From Azoarcus_F sp036734105 (GTDB lineage: Bacteria; Pseudomonadota; Gammaproteobacteria; Burkholderiales; Rhodocyclaceae): a stretch of DNA of 30,313 nucleotides. Under the pieces are notes generated by a model that was given only the letters and a program-made list of their open reading frames with translations, ran no database searches and was not told where the DNA came from. The number at the start of each line of letters is the position of its first letter. Within the stretch, counting starts at the first letter, position 1. The position numbers and the translations under genes are program-made. The DNA is taken from contig DAIMZH010000041.1 of the NCBI GenBank assembly GCA_036734105.1, positions 1 to 30,313 on the forward strand. Direction: 5' to 3'. Shown piece after piece: positions 1 to 8,304 of this stretch.

Positions 1-264
1 TGCGCTACGGACTTCGTATCAGTGAGTGCATACACGGTTAAGGCTAACTCAGCCACACAAACCGTCGAGGCGAATCAATCTTGCCAGGTTGTGGCCGATA
101 CGATTTATTTTTCGACAATGCATCGGGCAAAGGGCTTGGAGTTTGATCAGGTAATTGTGTTGAGTCGACAAGAACTGTTAAGCAATGAAAGTGATGAGGG
201 ACGTAAGCTGCTTTATGTGGCGATGACACGCGCGAGGCGTGAGAGCCGGGTTGTCTTTGTCTGA
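1..264 (+). CDS. UvrD/Rep-like superfamily 1 DNA helicase, C-terminal fragment (5' end outside window)
   Basis: This is the C-terminal end of an ATP-dependent DNA helicase of the UvrD/Rep/PcrA superfamily 1. The frame is open from base 1, so the GTG at base 22 is probably internal and the gene starts left of the window. Two family motifs are visible: TMHRAKGLEFDQVIV (motif V region, nucleic-acid and ATP coupling) and LLYVAMTRAR (motif VI, with the arginine finger). The protein ends about a dozen residues after motif VI. It therefore lacks the long C-terminal tail of classical UvrD and resembles the shorter UvrD-like helicases. Family identity is firm; the exact paralogue cannot be told from 87 residues. 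Confidence 0.85.
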   Translation, partial: CATDFVSVSAYTVKANSATQTVEANQSCQVVADTIYFSTMHRAKGLEFDQVIVLSRQELLSNESDEGRKLLYVAMTRARRESRVVFV

Positions 265-285
265 GGGGGGATGCAAGGGGGGATG
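265..285 (+). repeat. Direct repeat of a G-rich 9-mer just after the helicase stop
   Basis: GGGGGGATG occurs at 265-273 and again at 277-285, separated by CAA, directly after the helicase stop codon. The rest of the 187-base gap to the RND gene (to 451) shows no convincing gene or terminator. It does hold a second small direct repeat, GGGTGGCT twice near 384-402. Function unknown. Confidence 0.6.
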
Positions 286-451
286 TCTAGCCAGCGGGCT
301 TTGCTGGAATTGAAGTCCTAGGATGCCATAAATTGTAGTTTACATAATACTGATTCCAACATTCTTTGAGGAATGCTACAACCGGGTGGCTGTTGGGTGG
401 CTACCATGAAATAAAAGGTTGGTTGTTTGCTTTGTGAGCTTTGTTTGACGA

Positions 452-3400
452 TCAGGCCTCGGCTTGCTCTGTCTTGTCATGAGTGCCGGTAATCCAGGCG
501 CCAAACCTTTCCGCAAAGCTCACCACGATCAGATACAGACACGGAACCACAAACAAGGTCAGTATCATCGAACTGGTCAGACCACCAATGACCGTCAGTG
601 CCAGCGGACGCATGATCTCGCCGCCTTCTCCCAAACCAATCGCCAGCGGCAGCATGCCGCATCCAGTGGTGACGCTGGTCATCAGAATCGGCCGTAAACG
701 CACGCTACCGGCCTCGATGATTGCGTCGCGCATGGTCAAGCCAAGCTTGCGACCCTGTTCAATGTATTCGACCAGCAAAATGGCGTTATTCACCACAATA
801 CCAATCAACAGGATGCCGCCGAGCAAAACCGGAGCCGACACAGGCGTTGAGGTCAGCGTGAGGATGATTGCCACCCCGATCAATGACAAGGGGGCTGCAG
901 TCATGATCACCAGCGGATCGGCCAGCTTGTCGTATTGGACCGCGAGAACGACGAACACCAGAAAAACCGCCAGTATGATGACCAAGCCCAACTCACGATT
1001 GCTTTTCTCGATGGTTTCCCACTGGCCGCCGAGCAATAACCCGTAACCTTCGGGCAACTGCAGGTCTGCCAGCCGGTTCTCGATTTCGCGCATCACCGAC
1101 CCGGCATCGGTCACGGCCGTATTGATGTCTCCAACAACACGCACGATGCGGCTCTGGTTTTCCCGATAAATACTCGCCGGCCCGGTAGCCAGTTCAAACC
1201 CGGCCACTTCACGCAACAGCACCTGTTGTCCGTCGTCTGCAGCAAGCAACAGATTGCCGAGCTTCTCGGTATCACCCACGGCCTCCCGCGGCAAGCGCAC
1301 CCTCAGGTCAAACTCCTTGCCTTCGGAAGTAAAACGCGTGGGTACGGCACCATCTACCGCATCGCGAAGGGTCTGGCCGATTTCAGAGACACTCAGACCA
1401 AAGGCGGCAGCGCGATCACGGTCGGCGCGCACCCGGATCAGTGGGCTTTGTTCGTCTGTGCCAGCATCCAGGCCCTCAAGCCCGACAACGCCTTCCAGTC
1501 GAAACGACACCTCACGTGCCAACTCGCGCAACACGTCCAGATCGGCACCGGCTATACCGATTGCCAGGTCGTTGCCACTGGCGGTAAAGCGCAATCCGCG
1601 AATGACCGGTGGACGGGCAAAGACTCTTGCGCCTGGCAGTTCAAGCGCCTGGATGTTGCGCTGTGCGTCAATAATCCACATCCCTGCAGGCATGTCCGGT
1701 CGCTGTTCCACACTGACCAGTTGCACCAGATACTGCGCCAGGCCGGATCGCTCGTTGACCACCCCTCCCCACAATGATCCGCCAGCCAGTGTCAGCACGC
1801 TCTGCACATGCGGCATGGTGCGCAGCAAATCTTCGACTTGCAGTGCCATAGCCTGCGTTTGGTCTGGAGGTGTGCCCTGGGGCAGCGCGACGCGGACGTA
1901 AACGTTGCCGTCGTCCATGGGAGGCAGAAATTCACTGCCAAGCTGCGAAAACAACCACAGCGCACCGGCAAACATTCCAGCAGCCAGAACTAGCACCAGC
2001 CAGCGCAAACGCAGCACCCAAGGCAAGATTGCGCGATAGGCTCTTCGCAGCATGTCAACCAGCACGCTGGATGCCCGGAAGGGCAAGCTTTGTCCAAGCC
2101 CACTTTGAAAGCGCACTCGTCCAAGCTGGGCGGCAAGCATGGGCACGATGGTCAGCGCGGCGGCAAGCGTGGCAATGATGGCAAACGTGATGGTCAGAAT
2201 CATGTCGCGAAACACCAGTGCAGCCACACCAGTGACGAGCAGAAACGGGACCACCGCTGCGAGGTTGGTCAGCGTTCCAGCGGTAATCGCAGACACCACC
2301 TCGGCAGCCCCATCGCGAGCTGCATTCAATGCCGTCTTTCCCAGCTTTTCGCGGTGTCGGGCAATGTTTTCCAGCACCACTATGGCGTTGTCCAGCAGCA
2401 GGCCCACACCCAGCGCCAGCCCACCAAGACTGATGATATTGAGCGTCAGCCCACCTGCTCCCATCAGCCCGAAGGTCGCCATGAGTGCGACGGGTATCGA
2501 AAAACCGACGATGAATCCCTTGCGCAGGCTACCCAGAAAAAACAACACGACAATCATGGCCAGTGTGCCGCCCAGCATGGCTGCGGCCCCCACACTGTTC
2601 AACGCTCCGCGAATGAAATAGGTTTGGTCACGGTACATCTCATATTCGATGTCTGGCGGGATGAAGCCCGAACGCCCCAGTTGTGCCATCACCGCCTTGA
2701 CCTCATCGGCCACAGCCACCGTGTTGGTGCCCAACAGTTTGAAGACCTGGACCTGAGTGGATGGCACACCGTTGAGTCTGGCAAACACGCGTTGTTCACG
2801 GTGGCCGTCGCGCACACTGGCCACCTCACCCAGTCGAATACTGGCCAGTCGCTCATTTCCAGGCAGACGCAGCAAGACGTTCTCGATATCACGCGCGTCC
2901 ACAAAGCGCCCTTCTGTCTTGACTGAAACGTCGAATACGCTAGAGGTCATTCGGCCTCCGGCCACTTCGACGTTTTCATCCGCCAAAGCATCGGTCACGT
3001 CGCGCAGGGTCAGACCGTAAGTTCGCAAACGCTCCTGATCAAGCACAACCTCCATTTCACGCACCATGCCGCCGCTGGCTTCAACCGACGACACCCCGCC
3101 AATCGCAATCAATTGGGGGGATAAACTGTTTTCGACCCAGTCACGCACTTCTGCTTCACTGCGCAATCTTGAGCCAAACCCGCCCTCCCACACTGGCGTC
3201 TGACCGGGATCGAACTTGCGGATTCTCGGTGGATCGATATCGCGTGGCAGACGGGCTCGGGCGAATTCCAGATTGCGAGCCGCATCCTGCAGCGCCAGGT
3301 CCAGGTCGGTACCAAAGGCAAAGCTCAGGTCGACGTCGGTGCGCCCTTCCCAGGCACGGCTCTCTATACTGGTCAGCCCTTCGGTTGCAGCCAGGTTGCG

Positions 3401-3637
3401 TTCCAGCACGCGGGTGATCTGCTCTTCCATGACTTCGGGCGAAACCCCGGGGTAAGTCACGGTCACCCTGAGTTGCGGGTATTCGATTTCGGGCAGCAAA
3501 TCGATAGGTAACTGTCGCAGGAAAAACAGGCCAAGCACAAAGATCACTGAAGCAAGCGCCATGGTTCCCACCGGGCGCGCAATGGCCAGGGCGGCCAGTC
3601 CGCCGCTGCGCCCAGGGCGGTCAGCCTCAACGCTCAT
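452..3637 (-). CDS. RND-family efflux transporter permease (inner-membrane pump subunit)
   Basis: This 1061-residue protein has the full length and architecture of an RND efflux pump subunit: an N-terminal membrane helix (about 24-42), a large periplasmic loop, a helix bundle (about 345-500), a second periplasmic loop and a C-terminal bundle. Family phrases include LPIDLLPEIEYP near residue 45 and YPGVSPEVMEEQIT near 62. The proton-relay stretch of TM4 reads LGVGLLLDNAIVVLENI with a single Asp (D416) followed by Asn, where AcrB has two Asp. TM10 reads GIVVNNAILLVEY, with Asn where AcrB has its relay Lys. Both are usual for non-AcrB RND subfamilies. The ATG overlaps the 3' end of the upstream adaptor gene by 11 bases, so the two are translationally linked. 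No outer-membrane factor gene lies nearby. The substrate cannot be predicted. Confidence 0.93.
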   Translation of the reverse strand: MSVEADRPGRSGGLAALAIARPVGTMALASVIFVLGLFFLRQLPIDLLPEIEYPQLRVTVTYPGVSPEVMEEQITRVLERNLAATEGLTSIESRAWEGRTDVDLSFAFGTDLDLALQDAARNLEFARARLPRDIDPPRIRKFDPGQTPVWEGGFGSRLRSEAEVRDWVENSLSPQLIAIGGVSSVEASGGMVREMEVVLDQERLRTYGLTLRDVTDALADENVEVAGGRMTSSVFDVSVKTEGRFVDARDIENVLLRLPGNERLASIRLGEVASVRDGHREQRVFARLNGVPSTQVQVFKLLGTNTVAVADEVKAVMAQLGRSGFIPPDIEYEMYRDQTYFIRGALNSVGAAAMLGGTLAMIVVLFFLGSLRKGFIVGFSIPVALMATFGLMGAGGLTLNIISLGGLALGVGLLLDNAIVVLENIARHREKLGKTALNAARDGAAEVVSAITAGTLTNLAAVVPFLLVTGVAALVFRDMILTITFAIIATLAAALTIVPMLAAQLGRVRFQSGLGQSLPFRASSVLVDMLRRAYRAILPWVLRLRWLVLVLAAGMFAGALWLFSQLGSEFLPPMDDGNVYVRVALPQGTPPDQTQAMALQVEDLLRTMPHVQSVLTLAGGSLWGGVVNERSGLAQYLVQLVSVEQRPDMPAGMWIIDAQRNIQALELPGARVFARPPVIRGLRFTASGNDLAIGIAGADLDVLRELAREVSFRLEGVVGLEGLDAGTDEQSPLIRVRADRDRAAAFGLSVSEIGQTLRDAVDGAVPTRFTSEGKEFDLRVRLPREAVGDTEKLGNLLLAADDGQQVLLREVAGFELATGPASIYRENQSRIVRVVGDINTAVTDAGSVMREIENRLADLQLPEGYGLLLGGQWETIEKSNRELGLVIILAVFLVFVVLAVQYDKLADPLVIMTAAPLSLIGVAIILTLTSTPVSAPVLLGGILLIGIVVNNAILLVEYIEQGRKLGLTMRDAIIEAGSVRLRPILMTSVTTGCGMLPLAIGLGEGGEIMRPLALTVIGGLTSSMILTLFVVPCLYLIVVSFAERFGAWITGTHDKTEQAEA

Positions 3638-4739
3638 CGACTACACTCCGGGTTGCCACCACCCGCACCGATTGACCGTTTCTCATTCCGATCGGATTGC
3701 TGGCAAGCACAACTTCGCCAGCCTGCAGTCCTGCCTTGATCTCGGTCCATTCGGCATAGCCAGCCCCAAGCGTGATTTCGCGTCGCTGCAGTGTGCCGTC
3801 GTCAATCACGTAAACATAATGTCCGGATGCGTCTCGACCCACGGCTGCCACCGGTACGGCAAGCACATTGGCGCGCACATCAATTCTGGCGCTCAGGCGA
3901 GCCATGAAACCTGGCCTCAACCCCAGCGACGCGGATTCGCTTGGTAGCGCGATTTCGACGCTTGTCAGACGACTAGCCGTGTCGGCAGTTGGAAAAATCT
4001 TGCTCACCACACCTTCGAGCGCCACTGCGGGCAAGGCATCAACAAGCACCGGCACCACGTCTCCCACACGCAGATGCACGACATCAAGCTCGGAGACACC
4101 CACTCGCATGACCAATTCATGCAAAGTGACCAACTCGAACAGCGTGGCGTGCGCCTGCACCGCCTCCCCTGGTTCGACCATACGAGCACTGACTACAGCA
4201 TCGAGCGGAGACACAATTGTGCCGAAGTCCACCCGGGTGCGACGCAGCGCATGCTCACTTTCGGCAACCTCCAGGGCGACCCGGGCAGCATCTAGCTGAG
4301 ACGTGCTTTGCACCCCTCTGGCATGCAACTCCGTGGCACGCTGAAACGATAGGCGTGCAGCCTCCTCCTCGGCCCTGGCCCGCGTCAACTCGGCCCGAAG
4401 TTCGGCCATATCCAACTCAGCAAGCACCTCGGAGGCAGCCAACTGTTGCCCCTCCTCCACGCGCACGGTGTGCACCAGGCCGGCAATTCTGGACGCAAGC
4501 CGAACCCGGTGGCGTGGTTCGACTGTGCCAGTCACGACCAGGGTTCGATAAAGGTCACGGGCAGAAATCTCAATGGCGGCAACCGCGATAGGCGCTCCCG
4601 CCCCCCGCGCACCCTGGGTTGCGGGTTGTGGCTCGGAGCCGCAGCCGACAAGCATGCCTAGCAGCACAACAGCCACGAACCACCCTTGCCATTTCAGGTG
4701 CCGGAGGGTTTTCAAACCTGCTGCGCCACTGCTCACCAC
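3627..4739 (-). CDS. RND efflux periplasmic adaptor (membrane fusion protein), lipoprotein
   Basis: This is the periplasmic adaptor that links the RND permease to an outer-membrane channel. A hydrophobic stretch ending in the lipobox LVGC (followed by GSEPQP) predicts a lipid-anchored protein. After it come a barrel-sandwich start (LVVTGTVEPRHRVRLASRIAG), a helical hairpin rich in Ala/Glu/Arg, the returning lipoyl half (VSARMVEPGEAVQ) and beta-barrel and membrane-proximal domains (RPGFMARLSARIDV). The start is uncertain. The frame opens at a TTG at 4790, but that lies inside the preceding EamA gene and has no good ribosome binding site. One of two adjacent GTG codons at 4739/4736, or a TTG about 27 bases further in, is more plausible; all give the same mature protein. 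It is co-transcribed with the pump gene, which it overlaps by 11 bases. Confidence 0.88.
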   Translation of the reverse strand: MVSSGAAGLKTLRHLKWQGWFVAVVLLGMLVGCGSEPQPATQGARGAGAPIAVAAIEISARDLYRTLVVTGTVEPRHRVRLASRIAGLVHTVRVEEGQQLAASEVLAELDMAELRAELTRARAEEEAARLSFQRATELHARGVQSTSQLDAARVALEVAESEHALRRTRVDFGTIVSPLDAVVSARMVEPGEAVQAHATLFELVTLHELVMRVGVSELDVVHLRVGDVVPVLVDALPAVALEGVVSKIFPTADTASRLTSVEIALPSESASLGLRPGFMARLSARIDVRANVLAVPVAAVGRDASGHYVYVIDDGTLQRREITLGAGYAEWTEIKAGLQAGEVVLASNPIGMRNGQSVRVVATRSVVDER

Positions 4740-4761
4740 GCCTGTACAAGCATTGGTTTTT

Positions 4762-5640
4762 TCAACTCTTGTCACGCTGTGCCACCCCAATTCCGGTCAA
4801 GATCAGCAAAAGTGCTGCCAACGCATTCCAGTCCGGTTTTTCGCCAAGAAAAATCATGCCCATCAACAAGGCCCAAAGCGGTATCAGATAATTGATCTGT
4901 GAGAGAAAGGTGGGCCCTGCTGCCGCAATCAGCCGGAAATAAACGACGGTTGCGGTGGCAGTTGCAATCAAGCCAAGCAGCGCCACCGAAACCAGCGCCG
5001 GCAGTGGCAAGCTCTGCGGCACGGGTGCGACCACACTCAGTGGCAGGCTAAGCAAGGCAGCCATGGTGAGCACAACGCCCGAGGTCACCCATATGTCGCC
5101 CTTGGGGCGGCGTCTGGCCAGAATGGTGTTAACCGCATATGACAGCGCGCCACCGAGTATCGCCAACTGAGCCATCAGAACTTCGCCCGAACCACCGAGG
5201 TTCACCAGCGCCTGTGGTCCGACCAGCACCACAATGCCGCCAAAACCGATCAGAAATCCAAGGATGCGGTTGCGGCGCATCCGTTCGCCATCAACAAAAA
5301 AATGCGCCAGCACCATGGTGGCGAGCGGCATCACCGCCATCAGAATTCCGGCTAGCCCACTGTCCACCCTTTGCTGACCCCAGGTGATCAGCATGAATGG
5401 CAAAGCATTGCCGATCAACGCCATAAGGCCCAGATAAGACCACACGCCAAGCCCGCGCGGCAAGCCTCGCCGAAGAGCACAGGCAATCGCTACCACCAGG
5501 ACCGCTGCGAGCGCAAGGCGTCCGCTGACGACATGCGCGGGAGCCAGACTGTTCACCGCAATCTTGGTCATAAGGAACGAGCTGCCCCACATCACAACCA
5601 GTGAGACAAGCATCAGCCAGTGGCTTAAAGGGTGATGCAA
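4762..5640 (-). CDS. EamA/DMT-family transporter
   Basis: This 292-residue, very hydrophobic protein has about ten membrane helices arranged as two repeats, the drug/metabolite transporter (EamA, RhaT/YdcZ-like) layout. Typical phrases are WGSSFLMTKIAV in helix 1, PFMLITWGQQ, and the second-repeat ending TFLSQINYLIPLWALLMG followed by FLGEKPDW. Such proteins usually export amino acids or small metabolites; the substrate here is unknown. The start is a TTG at 5640, supported by GAGG five bases upstream; the first in-frame ATG (near 5613) would cut into helix 1. It lies 34 bases after the lipoprotein gene and just before the RND adaptor gene, on the same strand, so it probably belongs to the same transcript. 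Confidence 0.88.
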   Translation of the reverse strand: MHHPLSHWLMLVSLVVMWGSSFLMTKIAVNSLAPAHVVSGRLALAAVLVVAIACALRRGLPRGLGVWSYLGLMALIGNALPFMLITWGQQRVDSGLAGILMAVMPLATMVLAHFFVDGERMRRNRILGFLIGFGGIVVLVGPQALVNLGGSGEVLMAQLAILGGALSYAVNTILARRRPKGDIWVTSGVVLTMAALLSLPLSVVAPVPQSLPLPALVSVALLGLIATATATVVYFRLIAAAGPTFLSQINYLIPLWALLMGMIFLGEKPDWNALAALLLILTGIGVAQRDKS

Positions 5641-5674
5641 GTGAGCCTCGCTCCAATAGGCATTGTCATCGCAG

Positions 5675-6157
5675 TCATGGGCGGGTCCGGCTACCCATTA
5701 GGCTGAGCGACCCAGCCTCCTCCAGCGTCAGCCGCGAGGCCAGGCCGGTGACGTCGAGTCGCGCGCGAAACACGTACGCCAGGCTGTCGCGGTTGTCGTC
5801 ACTGAGCAAGTCGTTAAGCAGGCGCAGGCTGCCAACCAGGCTAAGTCCGGCTTGAAGATCGATTTCCGACTCCGAATACGGCGGAACTTGGGCAAGATTG
5901 CCCGCCACCCCGTTCAGCAGCTTTTGACCTTCGATCTCAACGTCATAGCTTATGCCACGCAGATCGAGTGGAACAGGGTTGGGGTTGGTTACTCGCAGAC
6001 TGATCAAAAAGCGTGGCGATAAACCTTCAGTCGGGAGCAATCTGAAGCCTTCCAGAGTGACGCCCGGTGTCTCCAGCGCACCACGCCAACGACCGGCGCA
6101 GCCGACTAGCGTCAGAGCACCCATAGCAAGCAGAATACGACGACGACCAAAACTCAT
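5675..6157 (-). CDS. LEA type 2 / WHy-domain lipoprotein
   Basis: This 160-residue predicted lipoprotein has an N-terminal hydrophobic stretch ending in LVGC, followed by a domain like the bacterial late-embryogenesis-abundant type 2 (LEA_2/WHy) family. The core reads LSPRFLISLRVTNPNPVPLDLRG, the hallmark beta-strand with the NPN turn. Family members are extracytoplasmic and linked to desiccation or stress protection, but the bacterial role is poorly defined. The ATG at 6157 is chosen because GTGGAG precedes it by about eight bases. A TTG at 6172 would put that ribosome binding site inside the gene. It is first in a run of four minus-strand genes ending with the RND pump. Confidence 0.8.
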   Translation of the reverse strand: MSFGRRRILLAMGALTLVGCAGRWRGALETPGVTLEGFRLLPTEGLSPRFLISLRVTNPNPVPLDLRGISYDVEIEGQKLLNGVAGNLAQVPPYSESEIDLQAGLSLVGSLRLLNDLLSDDNRDSLAYVFRARLDVTGLASRLTLEEAGSLSLMGSRTRP

Positions 6158-6387
6158 GATACGACTCCACAAAAACCTGACTGCACAGGTTCCCAGATCA
6201 ACAGGTTTCTCATTATCACCAGTCTCCGGTCCTGCTGATACTCAACTGGCGGTCCGGTCAATGAATATACTGCGCAACGCAGCCATGCGCTCGGCGAAGC
6301 GCTCAGTCGACACCAGGTCTTGACAAGACCAGCTCGAACAAGCTGAGTGCATCGCACGGCTGGCAGTTGCATCATGATTTCAACATC
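6158..6387. other. Intergenic region between the divergent lipoprotein and thioesterase genes
   Basis: The gap runs from the lipoprotein start to the thioesterase ATG and should hold promoters for both directions. Isolated promoter-like hexamers are visible (TATACT at 6266-6271 and TTGACA at 6320-6325 on the plus strand), but neither has a well-spaced partner. No coding frame in it looks real. A leader or small RNA ending at the hairpin at 6388-6414 is possible. Confidence 0.4.
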
Positions 6388-6414
6388 CTGCGCCACCTCG
6401 GCGCAGCCATTTTT
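6388..6414 (+). terminator. Terminator-like hairpin with T run just before the thioesterase frame
   Basis: CTGCGCC (6388-6394) and GGCGCAG (6400-6406) form a perfect 7-bp GC-rich stem with a 5-base loop, followed three bases later by a run of five T (6410-6414). This is the classic intrinsic terminator layout on the plus strand. No plus-strand gene lies upstream back to the minus-strand lipoprotein at 6157, so it would end a leader or small RNA, or act as an attenuator for the following frame, whose ATG is only 12 bases away. Confidence 0.5.
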
Positions 6415-6426
6415 ATCAGGACAGAC

Positions 6427-6864
6427 ATGGCTCGAATTCAGATTACATAACCGGAATTACACGGCTTTTATACCGAACTCCAGATATATCTCAACTTCAT
6501 CAATGAAGCCGGACATCTGGACAATGCCCTGTTGCTGACGCTTGTGTCCGAAACGCGGCAACGATTCTTTCAGTCCATGGGCTACAGCCAGATCAACATC
6601 GAAGGCGTAGGGATTGTTGTCGCCGATGCGGCAGTGCAGTATCAATCCGAAGCGTTTCATGGCGAGAGTTTGCGAATCGGCATGAGCGCTGTTGACTTCA
6701 ACAATTACGGTTGCGACCTGGTCTGGCAAGCCACCGAAAAGTCCACCGGCCGCAAGGTCGCTTGTGGCAAGACCGGCATTGTATTCTTCAACTACAAGAC
6801 ACGGAAAATCGCGCCGGTCCCACCAGCCTTCAAGGCAAAAACATGCGCTGGCGGGGCTGACTGA
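6427..6864 (+). pseudogene. Hotdog-fold (4HBT/YbgC-like) acyl-CoA thioesterase, interrupted by in-frame TAA at codon 8
   Basis: Read from the ATG at 6427, which has AGG spaced seven bases upstream, the frame gives MARIQIT, then TAA at 6448-6450. It then continues in the same frame as PELHGFYTELQIYLNFINEAGHLDNALLLTLV and onward to a TGA at 6862-6864. The residues on both sides of the stop look like one hotdog thioesterase: INEAGHLDN is the conserved active-site helix start, and the family often begins with a short MAR-I-x-I-x-LP strand. A TTA-to-TAA change would explain the stop. Between the TAA and a TTG at 6532 there is no ATG, GTG or TTG, and a start at 6532 loses the catalytic stretch. Without the stop it would be 145 residues, normal for the family. 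A sequencing error or readthrough is also possible. Confidence 0.72.
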
Positions 6865-6908
6865 TCAGCGCATGCGGTCGGGTGGCCTCGCAAGCGGTCG
6901 GGCTTGAT

Positions 6909-6930
6909 GCGCACTGACCAATCAGTGCGC
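6909..6930. terminator. Perfect 9-bp hairpin between convergent genes, overlapping the dehydrogenase stop
   Basis: GCGCACTGA (6909-6917) and TCAGTGCGC (6922-6930) pair perfectly around a CCAA loop. The right arm covers the stop codon of the minus-strand sugar dehydrogenase. It sits between two convergent genes, where a bidirectional terminator is expected, but no T run follows on either strand. A direct repeat GCGGTCGGG at 6874-6882 and 6894-6902 lies just upstream. Confidence 0.45.
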
Positions 6931-8157
6931 TGGTTCCAGTCGCAACACCCGGCCACGCGTTTCGTCCAGCAGATACAGGTAACCGTCTGGTCCTTCGCGT
7001 ACATCGCGAATACGGCTACCCAGTTCATGCAGCATACGCTCCTGATGAATCACCACCTCACCATCAAGCACGATTCGCTGCAGTGACTGACCGCGTAATG
7101 CGCCCACAAACAGATTGCCATGCCACTGCGGAAATGCGTTGCCGGTATAAAAGGCCATGCCTGACGGCGCAATGGATGGTGTCCATTGCAGCACAGGTGC
7201 CTTCACATCGTCACGTTCAGTTCCCTTTCCGATACGGAAACCGGTAACGTACTCTCTGCCGTAGGTGATCACGGGCCAGCCATGGTTGGCACCCGCCTCG
7301 CCAACATTGATCTCGTCACCGCCTTGCGGCCCATGCTCGTGCGTCCAGAGCACGCCAGTTTCAGGGTGCAGGGCGGCACCCTGAACATTGCGGTGCCCAA
7401 ATGACCAGATCTCCGGCCGGGCATCAGCGCGCCCGACAAAGGGGTTAGTTTGCGGCACGGCGCCGTCGGGCATGATTCGCACAATCTTACCCATGTGATT
7501 GTTCAGCGTCTGAGCACTGGTGCGATGAAAGAAGCGATCGCCCAGTGTCACGAACAGGCTGCCATCTGGCGCAAACACCAGGCGCGAGCCAAAATGATGT
7601 CGCCCTGCCGGGTCATCATCTTGCGCAAAAACCGGCTGGATATCCACTAGTTGAAGGTGCTCAACATCCAGCCGAGCGCTTGCCACTGCGGTTCTGGCAC
7701 CACGTGGAGTGGGTTCGGAGTACGAAAAATAAATGCGCTGATCCGTGGCGAACTCCGGCCCGAGAATCACATCGAGTAACCCACCCTGCCCCTGATCCAG
7801 AACCTCGGGTACGCCAGCAATTGGTGCGGACACCGTCCCGTCCAGCTCGATGATGCGCAAGCGGCCGACGCGTTCGCTGACCAGTAGTCGGCCGTCTGGC
7901 AAGAAGGCCAGCGACCAAGGTTTTTCGAGCTCGGTAGCCACCGTCACCACCATGACCGCAGCCTGTTCGGTAGCGAGCTGCTGTTGTGCCGTAGCGTTGC
8001 CCGCCAGAAACAGGGAGAGCGCAAAAAGCACGGCAAGTGCCCGACACCGGCCAGCAATCTTCAGACGCCGGTCTGGCGTTTTGGCAAACCCATGGTCAGT
8101 GGTCACTGTGGCCACCGGTACAGCACCGGTGTATTCGGTTTTTGCAGGCATATTCAT
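6922..8157 (-). CDS. Periplasmic PQQ-dependent aldose sugar dehydrogenase (YliI/soluble GDH family)
   Basis: This 411-residue protein belongs to the soluble-glucose-dehydrogenase/YliI six-bladed propeller family, which oxidises aldoses in the periplasm with PQQ. Family phrases in order are EKPWSLAFLPDGRLLVSERVGRL (about 78-100), GQGGLLDV, GRHHFGSRLVFAPDGSLFVTLGD (about 186-207, with the likely catalytic His 188), SFGHRNVQGAALHP, WTHEHGPQGGDEIN, NHGWPVITYG and a C-terminal GPDGYLYLLDE. A long N-region with RRLK before a hydrophobic segment ending at ATAQ (about 58) suggests export, possibly by Tat. The ATG at 8157 is chosen because AGGAGG lies six bases upstream; the frame could extend 34 codons further, but without that support. 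No PQQ biosynthesis genes are in view. Confidence 0.9.
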   Translation of the reverse strand: MNMPAKTEYTGAVPVATVTTDHGFAKTPDRRLKIAGRCRALAVLFALSLFLAGNATAQQQLATEQAAVMVVTVATELEKPWSLAFLPDGRLLVSERVGRLRIIELDGTVSAPIAGVPEVLDQGQGGLLDVILGPEFATDQRIYFSYSEPTPRGARTAVASARLDVEHLQLVDIQPVFAQDDDPAGRHHFGSRLVFAPDGSLFVTLGDRFFHRTSAQTLNNHMGKIVRIMPDGAVPQTNPFVGRADARPEIWSFGHRNVQGAALHPETGVLWTHEHGPQGGDEINVGEAGANHGWPVITYGREYVTGFRIGKGTERDDVKAPVLQWTPSIAPSGMAFYTGNAFPQWHGNLFVGALRGQSLQRIVLDGEVVIHQERMLHELGSRIRDVREGPDGYLYLLDETRGRVLRLEPAH

Positions 8158-8168
8158 ACAAACCCTCC
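8151..8168 (-). promoter_or_regulatory. Ribosome binding site that fixes the sugar dehydrogenase start
   Basis: On the minus strand a full AGGAGG is followed by six bases and then ATG AAT ATG. This favours the start at 8157 over the in-frame start 34 codons upstream. Confidence 0.7.
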
Positions 8169-8304
8169 TGTCAGCAAAGGCAGCCGACGTCATTTGTTGA
8201 CATGTTATCCGGACACTGGTCCGACCGGTTTGGTTCAAAGCGAGCATGTTGGCCTGCACTCGGGCACAATAAAGCCCCTTCCAGCTTGCAGCCAGTTCAA
8301 TCGC

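Noticed and set aside
2090..2926. 278-residue open frame on the plus strand
   Set aside because: It lies wholly antisense to the RND permease, is full of Gln/His/Arg shadow composition, and has no family motif.
452..3637. Missing second Asp (TM4) and Lys (TM10) as a sign of an inactive RND pump
   Set aside because: The D-N and N-N patterns are common in RND subfamilies other than AcrB, and the protein is otherwise complete.
6457..6729. 90-residue minus-strand frame across the thioesterase region
   Set aside because: The plus-strand reading has clear thioesterase sequence; the minus frame is its shadow.
8197..8225. Perfect TTGACA at 8197-8202 as a promoter for the 8305 gene
   Set aside because: No -10-like hexamer is found at 16-18 bases downstream (TCCGAC stands there).
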